From Nitrospirota bacterium (lineage in GTDB: Bacteria > Nitrospirota > Thermodesulfovibrionia > Thermodesulfovibrionales > JdFR-88), in contig JAJYIR010000025.1 in NCBI GenBank assembly GCA_021789935.1, forward strand, positions 1-35,856: a DNA stretch of 35,856 nucleotides, given 5' to 3'. A program made the translations under genes and the position numbers. Under the pieces are notes generated by a model. The model was not told the DNA's origin. It did not search any database and was given only the letters and a program-made list of their open reading frames with translations. Shown here in pieces: positions 24,017-31,880 of this stretch; position 1 is the stretch's first letter, and the number at the start of each line of letters is the position of its first letter.

Positions 24017-27000
24017 ACCAGGATAAGAGGCCGGATATGCCGGAAAAGGAGATTTTCAAGAGCCGTCTTGGCATAGCGGGCAGGATTGCCAGGGCCTTTC
24101 TTACATCCAAGCTCACACCCCTCATTGTGGCCGCTTCCCTGGTGGCGGGCGTTTTTGCGATAATCGTAACTCCGCGCGAGGAAGACCCGCAGATACACGT
24201 CCCCATGATAGACGTTTTCGTGAGCTATCCGGGGGCCTCGGCAAAGGAAACGGAAAACCTTGTCACAAAACCCATGGAGAGGCTTATCCGGGAGATACCG
24301 GAAGTCGAATACGTCTATTCCATAAGCAAACCCGGCGGCTCTCTGATAATCGTAAGGTATTACGTGGGACAGAGCATGAACAAAAGTCTCGTGACTCTCT
24401 ACACCAAGCTCATGTCCAACTATGACAAGATACCGCCCGGGGTCAGCCGGCCCCTTATAAAGCCGAAGTCCATAAACGACGTGCCGGTGCTGGTATATAA
24501 CCTCTGGTCGGACAGATACACGTCTTACGACCTCAGGCGCATGGCTGAAGGACTGGCCGATGAGCTTAAAAAAGACCAGGATGTCTCTGAAGTGACGGTA
24601 ACCGGCGGCCCTTCCAGGCAGGTGCGGGTGGAACTGGACCCGGCAAGGCTCAAGGCGTACAACCTTTCCGTGATGGCCATAGCCCAGGCACTTCAAGGCT
24701 CCAATTTCGCAACGCCCGAGGAACAGCTAACAAGCGGGAACCAGAGTTTTCGCGTCCAGGCCGGAGGGTTCCTTGAAAATGCCGGGCAGGTGGGCGATGT
24801 GGTGGTAGGGGTCTCAAACGGCAGCCCGGTTTATTTGAAGGACGTGGCCTCCATTAACGACGGCCCCCAGGAGCCGGATAATTACGTCTTCATGGGCCTT
24901 GGCCCCTCCTTCGACAAAAAGGAGAGGCTGGGCGGAGGGCTGGAAAACATAAAGCCCACAGCCAGGCTCTACGATGCAGTCACGATAAGTGTGGCAAAGA
25001 AAAAGGGCACCAATGCCACCCTGCTTGCCGAGAGGCTGCAGTCACGGATAGAGGCGGTGAGGGGCAGGGTCGTCCCGGCCGGGGTAAGAATAAACCTGGC
25101 CAGAAACTACGGGGCCACGGCGGAGGAAAAATCCGATGAGCTGCTGGAGCACATGCTTATCGCGACCATATCTGTCACCATCCTTGTGGCGCTGGCCCTG
25201 GGCTTGAGGGAATCGCTCGTTGTTGCCGTTGCGGTGCCGGTGACGCTTTCCCTTACCCTGCTCATAAATTATCTTTACGGATATACGCTCAACCGGGTCA
25301 CGCTTTTTGCGCTCATATTTTCCATAGGCATACTCGTGGACGACGCCATAGTGGTGGTGGAAAACATCCATCGGCATTTCAAGCTGTATGGGCCGGGCAA
25401 ACGCAAGGTGGCCTACGCGGTGGACGAGGTGGGCAATCCAACCATATTGGCAACGTTCACCGTTATAGCGGCGCTGCTGCCCATGGCCTTTGTCGGCGGA
25501 CTTATGGGGCCGTATATGAGGCCCATCCCCGTCGGGGCCTCGGCCGCGATGCTGTTTTCCCTGCTGATAGCCTTTATCGTGAGCCCTTGGCTGAGCTACG
25601 CGGTTTTGAAAAAAGTAAAGCACACCCGGCAGGAGGAAGGCCTGGAGAAAAAAGAGCTCCGTGGCCTGGACCACATCTATCACAAGGTCCTTTCCCCATT
25701 GCTTGAAAGCAGGAAAAAACGGGCGCTGGTGCTTGGAGGCGTGGTGGGGCTCCTGCTTCTGGCCGTTCTGATGGTGCCCCTGAAGCTGGTCGACATGAAG
25801 ATGCTGCCCTTTGACAACAAAAACGAAATGCAGGTGATAATAGACATGCCCGAGGGCACCACCCTTGAGACAACGGAGCATGTGGCCTCAGATATGGGTG
25901 AGTACCTGAGCACAGTCCCCGAAGTGACCGATTACCAGATATATGCGGGGGCGGCCTCACCCTTCAACTTCAACGGGCTTGTGCGGCACTATTACCTGAG
26001 GAACCAGCCGAACCAGGCCGACATCCAGTTAAACATCGTTGGTAAAAGCTACAGGTCTGCGCAAAGCCATGACATCGCCAAGAGGATAAGGCCGGGGCTG
26101 GACCGCATCGCCGCGCTCTATGGGGCCAAGGTGAAGATCGCCGAGATTCCGCCGGGCCCTCCTGTGCTTGACACTCTAGTGGCCGAGGTTTACGGTCCCT
26201 CGCTCAGGGGGCAGACCGATCTGGCCAGGAAGGTGATGGATATATTCAAATCGACCCCGGGCGTGGTGGACGTGGACTGGTATGTCGAGGCGCCGCAAAA
26301 GAAATTGACTTTCACGGTGGACAAGACCAAGGCGGCGCTTGACGGAGTTTCAACGGAGGCCGCGGCCCAGACGTTGAGCGCCTCAATGGGAGGGCTCCAG
26401 GCCGGCCTGGCGCATATGAAGGATGAAAGGGACCCTGTGCCGATCGTTTTGAGGCTTCCGGAAAAGGCGCGCTCAAGTGTAAACAGCCTTTTTTCACTCA
26501 CCGTGCCATCAAGCAAGGGTACTCTTGTTCCGCTGGGCGAGATCGTGAATGTTAAGGAAGGGACGATAGACCAGTCCATTTACCGGAAAAACCTGCACCG
26601 GGTGGTCTACGTCATAGGGGATGTGGCGGGCAGGGAGGAAAGCCCGGTCTACGCCATACTCAAGATGAAAAACAGGATTGCCCGCCTCACGCAGGACGGT
26701 TTTACCGTAAAACAGTATTTCTGGCACCAGCCGCTCATCGGCCAGCATTACTCGGTGAAGTGGGACGGCGAATGGCACACCACTTTCGTTACCTTCCGCG
26801 ACATGGGGATAGCCTTTGCCGCCGTGCTTGTCCTTATTTATATACTGGTGGTGGCATGGTTCGGGAATTTTGCCGTGCCGCTTATCATAATGGCGCCCAT
26901 ACCCCTTACGCTGATAGGCATTCTGCCGGGGCATTTCATCTTCAGCGCGTTCTTTACCGCTACCAGCATGATAGGTTTTATAGCGCTTGCCGGCATAATA

Positions 27001-27318
27001 GTCCGAAACTCCATATTGCTTGTGGATTTTGTGCAGATGGAGTGGGCAACCTGCGATGACCTTGAAGGCGCCCTTATAAGGGCCGGCGCGGTGAGGTTTC
27101 GACCCATCGCACTTACGGCGGCCGCCGTTGTGGTCGGCGCCTCCGTCATCCTTTTTGATCCCATATTCCAGGGGCTTGCCATATCCCTTATGTTCGGGGC
27201 GGTGGCGGCCACTGCCCTTACGCTTGTTGTTGTGCCGCTTCTGTATTACGAGTTTTTCAAGAACAAGCCGTGTCCAATGAAGAAAAATGACGAGGAGGAT
27301 AGCGATGTATCTGCTTAA
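24013..27318 (+). CDS. RND efflux pump permease
   Basis: An 1101-aa inner-membrane antiporter with the twelve-helix, two-porter-domain layout of AcrB-like pumps. Motifs: TPREEDPQI and SYPGASAKETENLVTKPMER after TM1, and the proton-relay Asp pair in GILVDDAIVVVENI of TM4; the second half ends with IIVRNSILLVDF and ALTAAAVVVGASVILFDPIFQG. The sequence looks like the hydrophobe-type rather than the CusA-type (no CusA methionine relay was searched in detail). It starts with GTG, coupled to the adaptor, and is 14 nt overlapped by a small membrane gene. Substrate unknown. Confidence 0.93.
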   Translation: MNQDKRPDMPEKEIFKSRLGIAGRIARAFLTSKLTPLIVAASLVAGVFAIIVTPREEDPQIHVPMIDVFVSYPGASAKETENLVTKPMERLIREIPEVEYVYSISKPGGSLIIVRYYVGQSMNKSLVTLYTKLMSNYDKIPPGVSRPLIKPKSINDVPVLVYNLWSDRYTSYDLRRMAEGLADELKKDQDVSEVTVTGGPSRQVRVELDPARLKAYNLSVMAIAQALQGSNFATPEEQLTSGNQSFRVQAGGFLENAGQVGDVVVGVSNGSPVYLKDVASINDGPQEPDNYVFMGLGPSFDKKERLGGGLENIKPTARLYDAVTISVAKKKGTNATLLAERLQSRIEAVRGRVVPAGVRINLARNYGATAEEKSDELLEHMLIATISVTILVALALGLRESLVVAVAVPVTLSLTLLINYLYGYTLNRVTLFALIFSIGILVDDAIVVVENIHRHFKLYGPGKRKVAYAVDEVGNPTILATFTVIAALLPMAFVGGLMGPYMRPIPVGASAAMLFSLLIAFIVSPWLSYAVLKKVKHTRQEEGLEKKELRGLDHIYHKVLSPLLESRKKRALVLGGVVGLLLLAVLMVPLKLVDMKMLPFDNKNEMQVIIDMPEGTTLETTEHVASDMGEYLSTVPEVTDYQIYAGAASPFNFNGLVRHYYLRNQPNQADIQLNIVGKSYRSAQSHDIAKRIRPGLDRIAALYGAKVKIAEIPPGPPVLDTLVAEVYGPSLRGQTDLARKVMDIFKSTPGVVDVDWYVEAPQKKLTFTVDKTKAALDGVSTEAAAQTLSASMGGLQAGLAHMKDERDPVPIVLRLPEKARSSVNSLFSLTVPSSKGTLVPLGEIVNVKEGTIDQSIYRKNLHRVVYVIGDVAGREESPVYAILKMKNRIARLTQDGFTVKQYFWHQPLIGQHYSVKWDGEWHTTFVTFRDMGIAFAAVLVLIYILVVAWFGNFAVPLIIMAPIPLTLIGILPGHFIFSAFFTATSMIGFIALAGIIVRNSILLVDFVQMEWATCDDLEGALIRAGAVRFRPIALTAAAVVVGASVILFDPIFQGLAISLMFGAVAATALTLVVVPLLYYEFFKNKPCPMKKNDEEDSDVSA

Positions 27319-27532
27319 GACCGATTCCTGGTACCTGGAGAGGACCGTGTTTCTTGTGGCCGGTTTTGTGGTGCTTTTGAGCCTGGCGCTGTCGGTGCTC
27401 TTCAGCCCCTACTGGCTGCTTCTTGCCGCGTTTGCGGGTGTAAACCTGATGGTATTCGCGGTAACGGGGTTTTGCGTGATGGCCAACATGCTTAAGAAGT
27501 TCTTTGGCCTGAAACCCAGACTGGAAAGGTAA
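27305..27532 (+). CDS. Small DUF2892-like inner-membrane protein
   Basis: A 75-aa protein with two transmembrane helices (VFLVAGFVVLLSLALSVLF and LLLAAFAGVNLMVFAVTGF), in the arrangement of DUF2892 / YgaP-type membrane domains. ATG 27305 is chosen because GAGGAGG lies just upstream; an earlier in-frame start at 27287 lies inside the Shine-Dalgarno region. It overlaps the end of the RND gene by 14 nt and precedes the operon's terminator, so it is the last gene of that efflux operon. Confidence 0.8.
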   Translation: MYLLKTDSWYLERTVFLVAGFVVLLSLALSVLFSPYWLLLAAFAGVNLMVFAVTGFCVMANMLKKFFGLKPRLER

Positions 27533-27591
27533 TGTTCCATACCCCTTTCCTCTGTGAAAGGGCAAGGACCATTATCAGCATCAGAGGTTTG

Positions 27592-27622
27592 AAAATCCCC
27601 GCATTTTTTTGCGGGGATTTTT
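27592..27622 (+). terminator. Intrinsic terminator of the efflux operon
   Basis: AAAATCCCCGC and GCGGGGATTTT pair around an 8-nt loop, followed by a T-run. It ends the arsR-RND operon. Confidence 0.9.
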
Positions 27623-27707
27623 GTTGATTTTTTTTACCCGGAAATCAATTTTTCTCCGTGACTCAAAAACCGGGCCCGTTTTTTTACATTTTTACATTTT
27701 TCGTTTA

Positions 27708-27736
27708 TTGCAACATTGTTGCATCTGTGATAAGAT
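27708..27736 (+). promoter_or_regulatory. Promoter with Zur-like operator before the barrel gene
   Basis: TTGCAA (27708-27713), 17 nt and TAAGAT (27731-27736). A perfect 7-1-7 dyad, TGCAACA-T-TGTTGCA (27709-27723), covers the -35 and spacer. The same promoter layout with a diverged dyad lies before the Fur-family gene at 28746, so this is probably that regulator's binding site. Confidence 0.6.
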
Positions 27737-27804
27737 GGAGGGCGGGTCATTGGGATGTCCTGAGCCGCCGGGGAAGAAAAATCAAGCCGCTGAAGGGGTT
27801 TTTT

Positions 27805-28683
27805 ATGGGGAGGGCTTTTTTTACCTTTTTTGTCTTTTTTGTCTTTTTTGCCTTTTTCTGTATGCTTTCGCCCGTTTTCCCAGGTAGCGGGGAAATGGCT
27901 TATGCCAAGGATAAAAAACCTGCCGTTGAAGCCGCCGACCCCTGCTCAGCCTTAAACCCGGGCGCCCTGCTTTCCCTCCTGGACCGCCCTACGGTCTCGG
28001 ACAGCGCCTGCGTTGTCCAGTTGGGACATGTTGTTTTGGAGACGGGCTGGCAACATGCGGACGTAAAAGGCGAGGGGGGCGGCACGGCTGACAACTATCC
28101 CCAGGCCGAAATAAGATACGGCCTTCCCGGCGGAAACGAGTTTAAGGTACTTGCGCCAAACTACAACAGCCAGAGGGCGGGAGTTCCTGAGGAGGCGTCC
28201 TCCGGCTTTTCTGCTGCCTCTGCCGGCTTTAAGCACGAGTTTGGCTATACAGAGAAATGGCTTGGCTCGATGGAGGCTGTTCTGACCCTTCCCTCCGGAA
28301 ACGATGCCTTCGGAAGCCGTGGTATCGGGGCCGCATTAAACGGGATAGTTTCTTATGCGCTTACCGGCCAAATCGGCCTGTCGCTCCAACTGGGCGTAAG
28401 CTCCCAGACCGAACCCACATCATCCGGGGGCGGGCGTTTCACAAGCGTAAACCAGTTCCTTACGGCCACCTGGGACCCCGCGGAGCGTCTGCAGTTTTAC
28501 GGCGAAGTCTTTGGCCAAACGAAAACCGCGCCGGATGAGGGGGCGGGCTATGACTTCGATGGAGGAGTCCAGTACATTGTTGCCCAGTGGTGGGAGGTGG
28601 ACGTTGAAGAGGGCTTGCGCCTTTCCGGAGACCTTGGAGGCTTCACCCATTACACAGGCGCGGGCATGGGATTTTTGTTTTAA
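27805..28683 (+). CDS. Outer-membrane barrel protein (PF13557-like transporter)
   Basis: A 292-aa exported protein. ATG 27805 follows GAAGGGG; an earlier in-frame GTG at 27658 lies upstream of the promoter and is unlikely. The signal peptide is very phenylalanine-rich (FFTFFVFFVFFAFF) because four 9-bp repeats encode it, with probable cleavage after AYA. The mature part alternates polar and hydrophobic strands (YPQAEIRYGLPGGNEFKV, GQIGLSLQLGVS, LQFYGEVFGQT) and ends in Phe, as outer-membrane barrels do. A putative Zur box precedes it and the zinc genes follow, so it may pass zinc or a zinc chelate. A frameshifted paralogue is at 1-247. Confidence 0.78.
   Translation: MGRAFFTFFVFFVFFAFFCMLSPVFPGSGEMAYAKDKKPAVEAADPCSALNPGALLSLLDRPTVSDSACVVQLGHVVLETGWQHADVKGEGGGTADNYPQAEIRYGLPGGNEFKVLAPNYNSQRAGVPEEASSGFSAASAGFKHEFGYTEKWLGSMEAVLTLPSGNDAFGSRGIGAALNGIVSYALTGQIGLSLQLGVSSQTEPTSSGGGRFTSVNQFLTATWDPAERLQFYGEVFGQTKTAPDEGAGYDFDGGVQYIVAQWWEVDVEEGLRLSGDLGGFTHYTGAGMGFLF
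27817..27852 (+). repeat. Four tandem 9-bp T6 repeats in a signal peptide
   Basis: TTTTTTACC, TTTTTTGTC, TTTTTTGTC and TTTTTTGCC in tandem add Phe-Phe-X units to the hydrophobic core of the signal peptide. Same unit as in hemD at 17201-17227. Confidence 0.8.
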
Positions 28684-28707
28684 AGATACGAAAAATTTTT
28701 GTTCATT

Positions 28708-28736
28708 TTGCAATTATGTCGCATCTATGTTAAATT
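28708..28736 (+). promoter_or_regulatory. zur promoter with diverged dyad, leaderless geometry
   Basis: TTGCAA (28708-28713), 17 nt and TAAATT (28731-28736), the same geometry as the barrel promoter. The dyad TGCAATT-A-TGTCGCA (28709-28723) is imperfect. The -10 ends 9 nt before the ATG, with no Shine-Dalgarno, so the mRNA may be leaderless; the dyad suggests autoregulation. Confidence 0.5.
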
Positions 28737-28745
28737 TTTTTAAAT

Positions 28746-29171
28746 ATGTCAGAGAACAGGGATGAACGAATCACAGACCTTTTGAGGAAAAACGGGCTTA
28801 AGGCGACAAAAGGCAGGGTGGAGGTGCTTGAGCTTTTTTTTGAGGCCGGAAGGCCTCTTGCCCAAATGCAGATTATGGAAATGCTGAGGCTGAAGCTGGA
28901 CAGGGCGAGCGTCTACCGTATATTAAACGCCTTTGCTGAAGCCGGCATCATACATACGGCCTACGTGGACGGCAGGCACAGGGTCTACGAGCTTCCGGAT
29001 AAGTGCAGCGGCCGGAACTGCCATCCGCATTTTTCATGCCGGGGCTGCGGAATGACGGCCTGCCTTGAGGATTTCCATGTCCATTACAAGGGGACCCTCG
29101 GCAAAGGTTTTGTGGCGGAAAGGCAGAAGGTCCTGATAGAAGGGCTCTGCCCGGACTGTAAAAAAACATAA
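28746..29171 (+). CDS. zur: Fur-family repressor, probably Zur
   Basis: A 141-aa Fur-superfamily regulator: winged helix (GLKATKGRVEVLELF, LDRASVYRILNAFAEAGII) followed by the dimerisation and metal domain. Cysteines in NCHPHFSCRGCGMTACL and the C-terminal CPDC make the structural zinc site; HPHF and FHVHY supply regulatory ligands. It lies directly upstream of the zinc ABC genes and downstream of a barrel gene with a matching dyad, so Zur is more likely than Fur or PerR. The assignment rests on context. Confidence 0.82.
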   Translation: MSENRDERITDLLRKNGLKATKGRVEVLELFFEAGRPLAQMQIMEMLRLKLDRASVYRILNAFAEAGIIHTAYVDGRHRVYELPDKCSGRNCHPHFSCRGCGMTACLEDFHVHYKGTLGKGFVAERQKVLIEGLCPDCKKT

Positions 29172-29201
29172 ATAGAAACTGCAAACGCAGATGTATAGGC
29201 C

Positions 29202-29226
29202 TTTTTTACTTTTTTGCTTTTTTTGA
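29202..29226 (+). repeat. T-rich 8/9-bp repeats between zur and znuA
   Basis: TTTTTTAC, TTTTTTGC and TTTTTTTGA in tandem resemble the 9-mers in hemD and the barrel gene, here in a non-coding gap. Confidence 0.55.
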
Positions 29227-29264
29227 CGGCGGTGCCCTTTAATGGATAAAAGGTGAAGGTTAAT

Positions 29265-30221
29265 ATGAAAATTAACGGAAAAAGGCTTGCAATCATCGGC
29301 GTATTTGCCGTCGTTGCGGCCTGCGTTATCTATTTTTATTTTTTTGCCAGGCAGGGCGGCCCACGGGAAATGGCAAATACGAATAACGCAGGGGCTACCC
29401 GGGCCATCATAAAAATCGTTGCCGCCGAAAATTTTTACGGAAATATAGCCAGCCAGTTAGGCGGAGACAAAGTGACGGTCAAAAGCATTATTTCGAACCC
29501 GAACGTAGACCCGCATGAATACGAATCAAGCGTCGAAGACGGGATCTCCATCGCGAAGGCCGGCATAGTAATCAAAAACGGGCTCCAGTACGACACCTGG
29601 ATAAACAAGATGCTTGCCGCCTCGCCCAACCCGGGCCGGATTGTGATAACTGCCGGAGAAATCGCACCAAAGCCGCTGCCGGGCAACCCGCATGTCTGGT
29701 ATGGAGCCGATAACATAGAGGCTGTGGCGAAAGCCGTTACCGGGGCGCTCATAAAAGCGGACCCCTCCGATAAGGCCGTCTTTGAATCCAACCTGGCGCT
29801 GTTTCAAAGTTCATTGGCGCCTATCCGGGCAAAGATGAATGCGATCAAACTGAAATACTCCGGAACCCCTGTCGGACTTACGGAGACTATCTGCCTGTAT
29901 CAGACCCGGCCGATGGGTCTAAGGGTGCTAACGCCGTTTAATTTTGAAAAGGCGGTAGCGGAAGGCAACGACCCGTCCGCGGCCGACGTCGCGACGGCCA
30001 ATAACCAGATTAACAATAAAGAGATCAAAATACTGATATACAACAGCCAGACGGTCACGCCCATAACAACGAACCTGCTTGGTGCGGCGCGGGCGCATGG
30101 TATTCCCGTTGTTGCGGTGTCCGAGACGATGCCCTCCGGCTATACATACCAGAACTGGATGCTGGCGGAGCTGAATGCAATCGAAAAAGGGCTTTTTGCC
30201 GCCAGGGCGGCCGGGCACTGA
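29265..30221 (+). CDS. znuA: Zinc/manganese-type ABC transporter substrate-binding protein
   Basis: A 318-aa member of the cluster A-I (ZnuA/PsaA) binding proteins. The N-terminus is a membrane anchor (IIGVFAVVAACVIYFYFFA), not a lipobox. Expected ligands: H84 in NVDPHEYES, H143 in GNPHVWYG, E207 in GLTETICLY and E287 in VSETMPSG. ZnuA normally has His at the third site and a His-rich loop, and PsaA has Glu and Asp; here both late ligands are Glu and no His-rich loop exists. Zinc is inferred from the Zur-type neighbour. ATG 29265 is chosen for its GGTGAAGG site over GTG 29253. Confidence 0.85.
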   Translation: MKINGKRLAIIGVFAVVAACVIYFYFFARQGGPREMANTNNAGATRAIIKIVAAENFYGNIASQLGGDKVTVKSIISNPNVDPHEYESSVEDGISIAKAGIVIKNGLQYDTWINKMLAASPNPGRIVITAGEIAPKPLPGNPHVWYGADNIEAVAKAVTGALIKADPSDKAVFESNLALFQSSLAPIRAKMNAIKLKYSGTPVGLTETICLYQTRPMGLRVLTPFNFEKAVAEGNDPSAADVATANNQINNKEIKILIYNSQTVTPITTNLLGAARAHGIPVVAVSETMPSGYTYQNWMLAELNAIEKGLFAARAAGH

Positions 30222-30225
30222 CATC

Positions 30226-30999
30226 ATGCCAGGGGCCCAAACTGTGATATCGGTAGAAAACATTTCAGTGGAACTGAACGGTCGGACGATTTTGGAAAAC
30301 GTCAGTTTCGATGTGAAACAGGGGGAATTTATTGCGGTCCTCGGTCCTAACGGGGCCGGCAAAACCACGCTTTTCAAAGTGCTGCTGGGCCTGCTTGGAC
30401 CTGCGCACGGGAAAGCTGTGGTGCTTGGCAAACCGCCGCGCCTGGGCGCAAAAGAGATCGGCTATACCCCCCAGCACAGGGTCCTGGAGACCGACCTTGC
30501 CTTGCGCGCCAGAGACGTTGTCGGCTTTGGCCTGGATGGAAATAAATGGGGCATCGGATTTGGAAGCCGCAGGCGGAATGCCGCGATAGACAAAGTGCTG
30601 GAGGAAGTTGGCGTCTGCCATTTGGCGGACGCGCCGGTCGGCCGCCTTTCCGGCGGCGAACAACAGCAGATGTTCATCGCGCAGGCGCTCATAACCAACC
30701 CCAAAATCCTGATGCTGGACGAGCCGCTTTCAAACCTGGACATCAGTCATGCGCGGAAGATAGTTGCGCTTTTGGCGGGCATCAGCCGCAATCGCGGGGT
30801 GGCTGTCATGCTCATCTCGCACGATATAAATCCGCTGCTGCATTCCGTGGACCGCGTGCTCTATATGGCAAACGGGCATGGCGTCCTGGGTGCTCCGAAA
30901 GAGGTCATCACGAGCGAAACGCTTTCAATGCTCTATAATTCAAAGGTAGACGTTGTCCACTCCGGAGGCAGGATTTTCGTTGCCGGGGCGGACGTTTAA
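30226..30999 (+). CDS. znuC: Zinc-type ABC transporter ATPase
   Basis: A 257-aa ABC ATPase: Walker A GPNGAGKTT, Q-loop region GYTPQHR, signature LSGGEQQQ, Walker B ILMLDEPLSNLD and the switch His in LISHD. It powers import by the two permeases that follow. ATG 30226 lies 4 nt after the znuA stop; the ribosome site is weak and coupling is likely. Confidence 0.92.
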   Translation: MPGAQTVISVENISVELNGRTILENVSFDVKQGEFIAVLGPNGAGKTTLFKVLLGLLGPAHGKAVVLGKPPRLGAKEIGYTPQHRVLETDLALRARDVVGFGLDGNKWGIGFGSRRRNAAIDKVLEEVGVCHLADAPVGRLSGGEQQQMFIAQALITNPKILMLDEPLSNLDISHARKIVALLAGISRNRGVAVMLISHDINPLLHSVDRVLYMANGHGVLGAPKEVITSETLSMLYNSKVDVVHSGGRIFVAGADV

Positions 31000-31055
31000 G
31001 GGGGGCGGCAGCGCGGTGGGCGTCGATAAAAATTGAGATCATCCGGCTTCTGACA

Positions 31056-31880
31056 ATGGACCTCTCCATCTTCCAGTATCCTTTTGTGCGGAATGCATTT
31101 CTTGCCGGATCGATTGTGGCCGTCACTGCCGGATTCATAGGCTATTTTTTGGCAGCGCGAGGGCTTGTGTTTGCGGGCCACGCGTTATCGCATATCGGCT
31201 TTGCCGGCGCTGCAGGTGCGCTTGTTTTGGGAATAGACCCGATCTTTGGTTTGTTTTTCTTCACCATTGTCTCCGGAATCGGTATCGGTGTCACCGGAAA
31301 AAATTTACGCGAAGAAGACATGAACATCGGAATTATAATGATGCTCATGCTGGGGCTGGGCGCGCTTTTCATCTCTCTTTACAGCGGGTATGCAGAGCGT
31401 GCCTACAGCATTCTTTTTGGGACCATCCTGGGTATAACGGGGACCGACGTTTTAGTCACTGTTGCATTTGGCATAGCGGTTTGCGCCGTCCTTGCCGTAA
31501 TCGGGCGTCCGCTCCTTTTCGCCTCTATCGAGCCTGAGGTTGCCGAGGCGCGGGGCGTCCCCGTCCGCCTGCTTGGCATCGTGTTTCTTGTGCTTGTTGC
31601 TGTCGCGGTTTCAATGGCGGCGGTGGTTGTAGGCATTCTTCTGGTATTCACTCTGCTGGTAGGGCCCGCTGCAACGGCAATGCGGCTTACCCGTCGGCCC
31701 GGCTCCGCGATGGCCTTGTCCATCGTACTGGCCCTCCTTTACACGTGGCTTGGCATTTTCCTTGCCGCAACCAGCGCCTGGCCCGTGAGCTTTTACATCG
31801 CCTCGATATCGTTTGCCGCCTATGTGGCGGTCCGGCTGCTTAAGCCAATGATCGGGAAAATGAAAACGCATCCGGTATGA
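31056..31880 (+). CDS. znuB: Zinc-type ABC transporter permease 1
   Basis: A 274-aa ABC-3 family permease with about eight helices; GHALSHIGFAGAAGAL is typical, as is GRPLLFASIEPEVAEARGVPVRLL. It overlaps the second permease by four bases (ATGA). Having two different permeases implies a heterodimer. No Shine-Dalgarno is obvious and the 56-nt gap after znuC looks empty. Confidence 0.9.
   Translation: MDLSIFQYPFVRNAFLAGSIVAVTAGFIGYFLAARGLVFAGHALSHIGFAGAAGALVLGIDPIFGLFFFTIVSGIGIGVTGKNLREEDMNIGIIMMLMLGLGALFISLYSGYAERAYSILFGTILGITGTDVLVTVAFGIAVCAVLAVIGRPLLFASIEPEVAEARGVPVRLLGIVFLVLVAVAVSMAAVVVGILLVFTLLVGPAATAMRLTRRPGSAMALSIVLALLYTWLGIFLAATSAWPVSFYIASISFAAYVAVRLLKPMIGKMKTHPV

Noticed and set aside
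27658-27804. GTG start at 27658 for the barrel protein
   Set aside because: It would place the promoter and operator inside the gene and push the signal peptide about 50 residues inward.
17201-29226. CRISPR array from the T-rich repeats
   Set aside because: Units are 8-9 bp, directly adjacent and without spacers; no CRISPR array was seen in the window.
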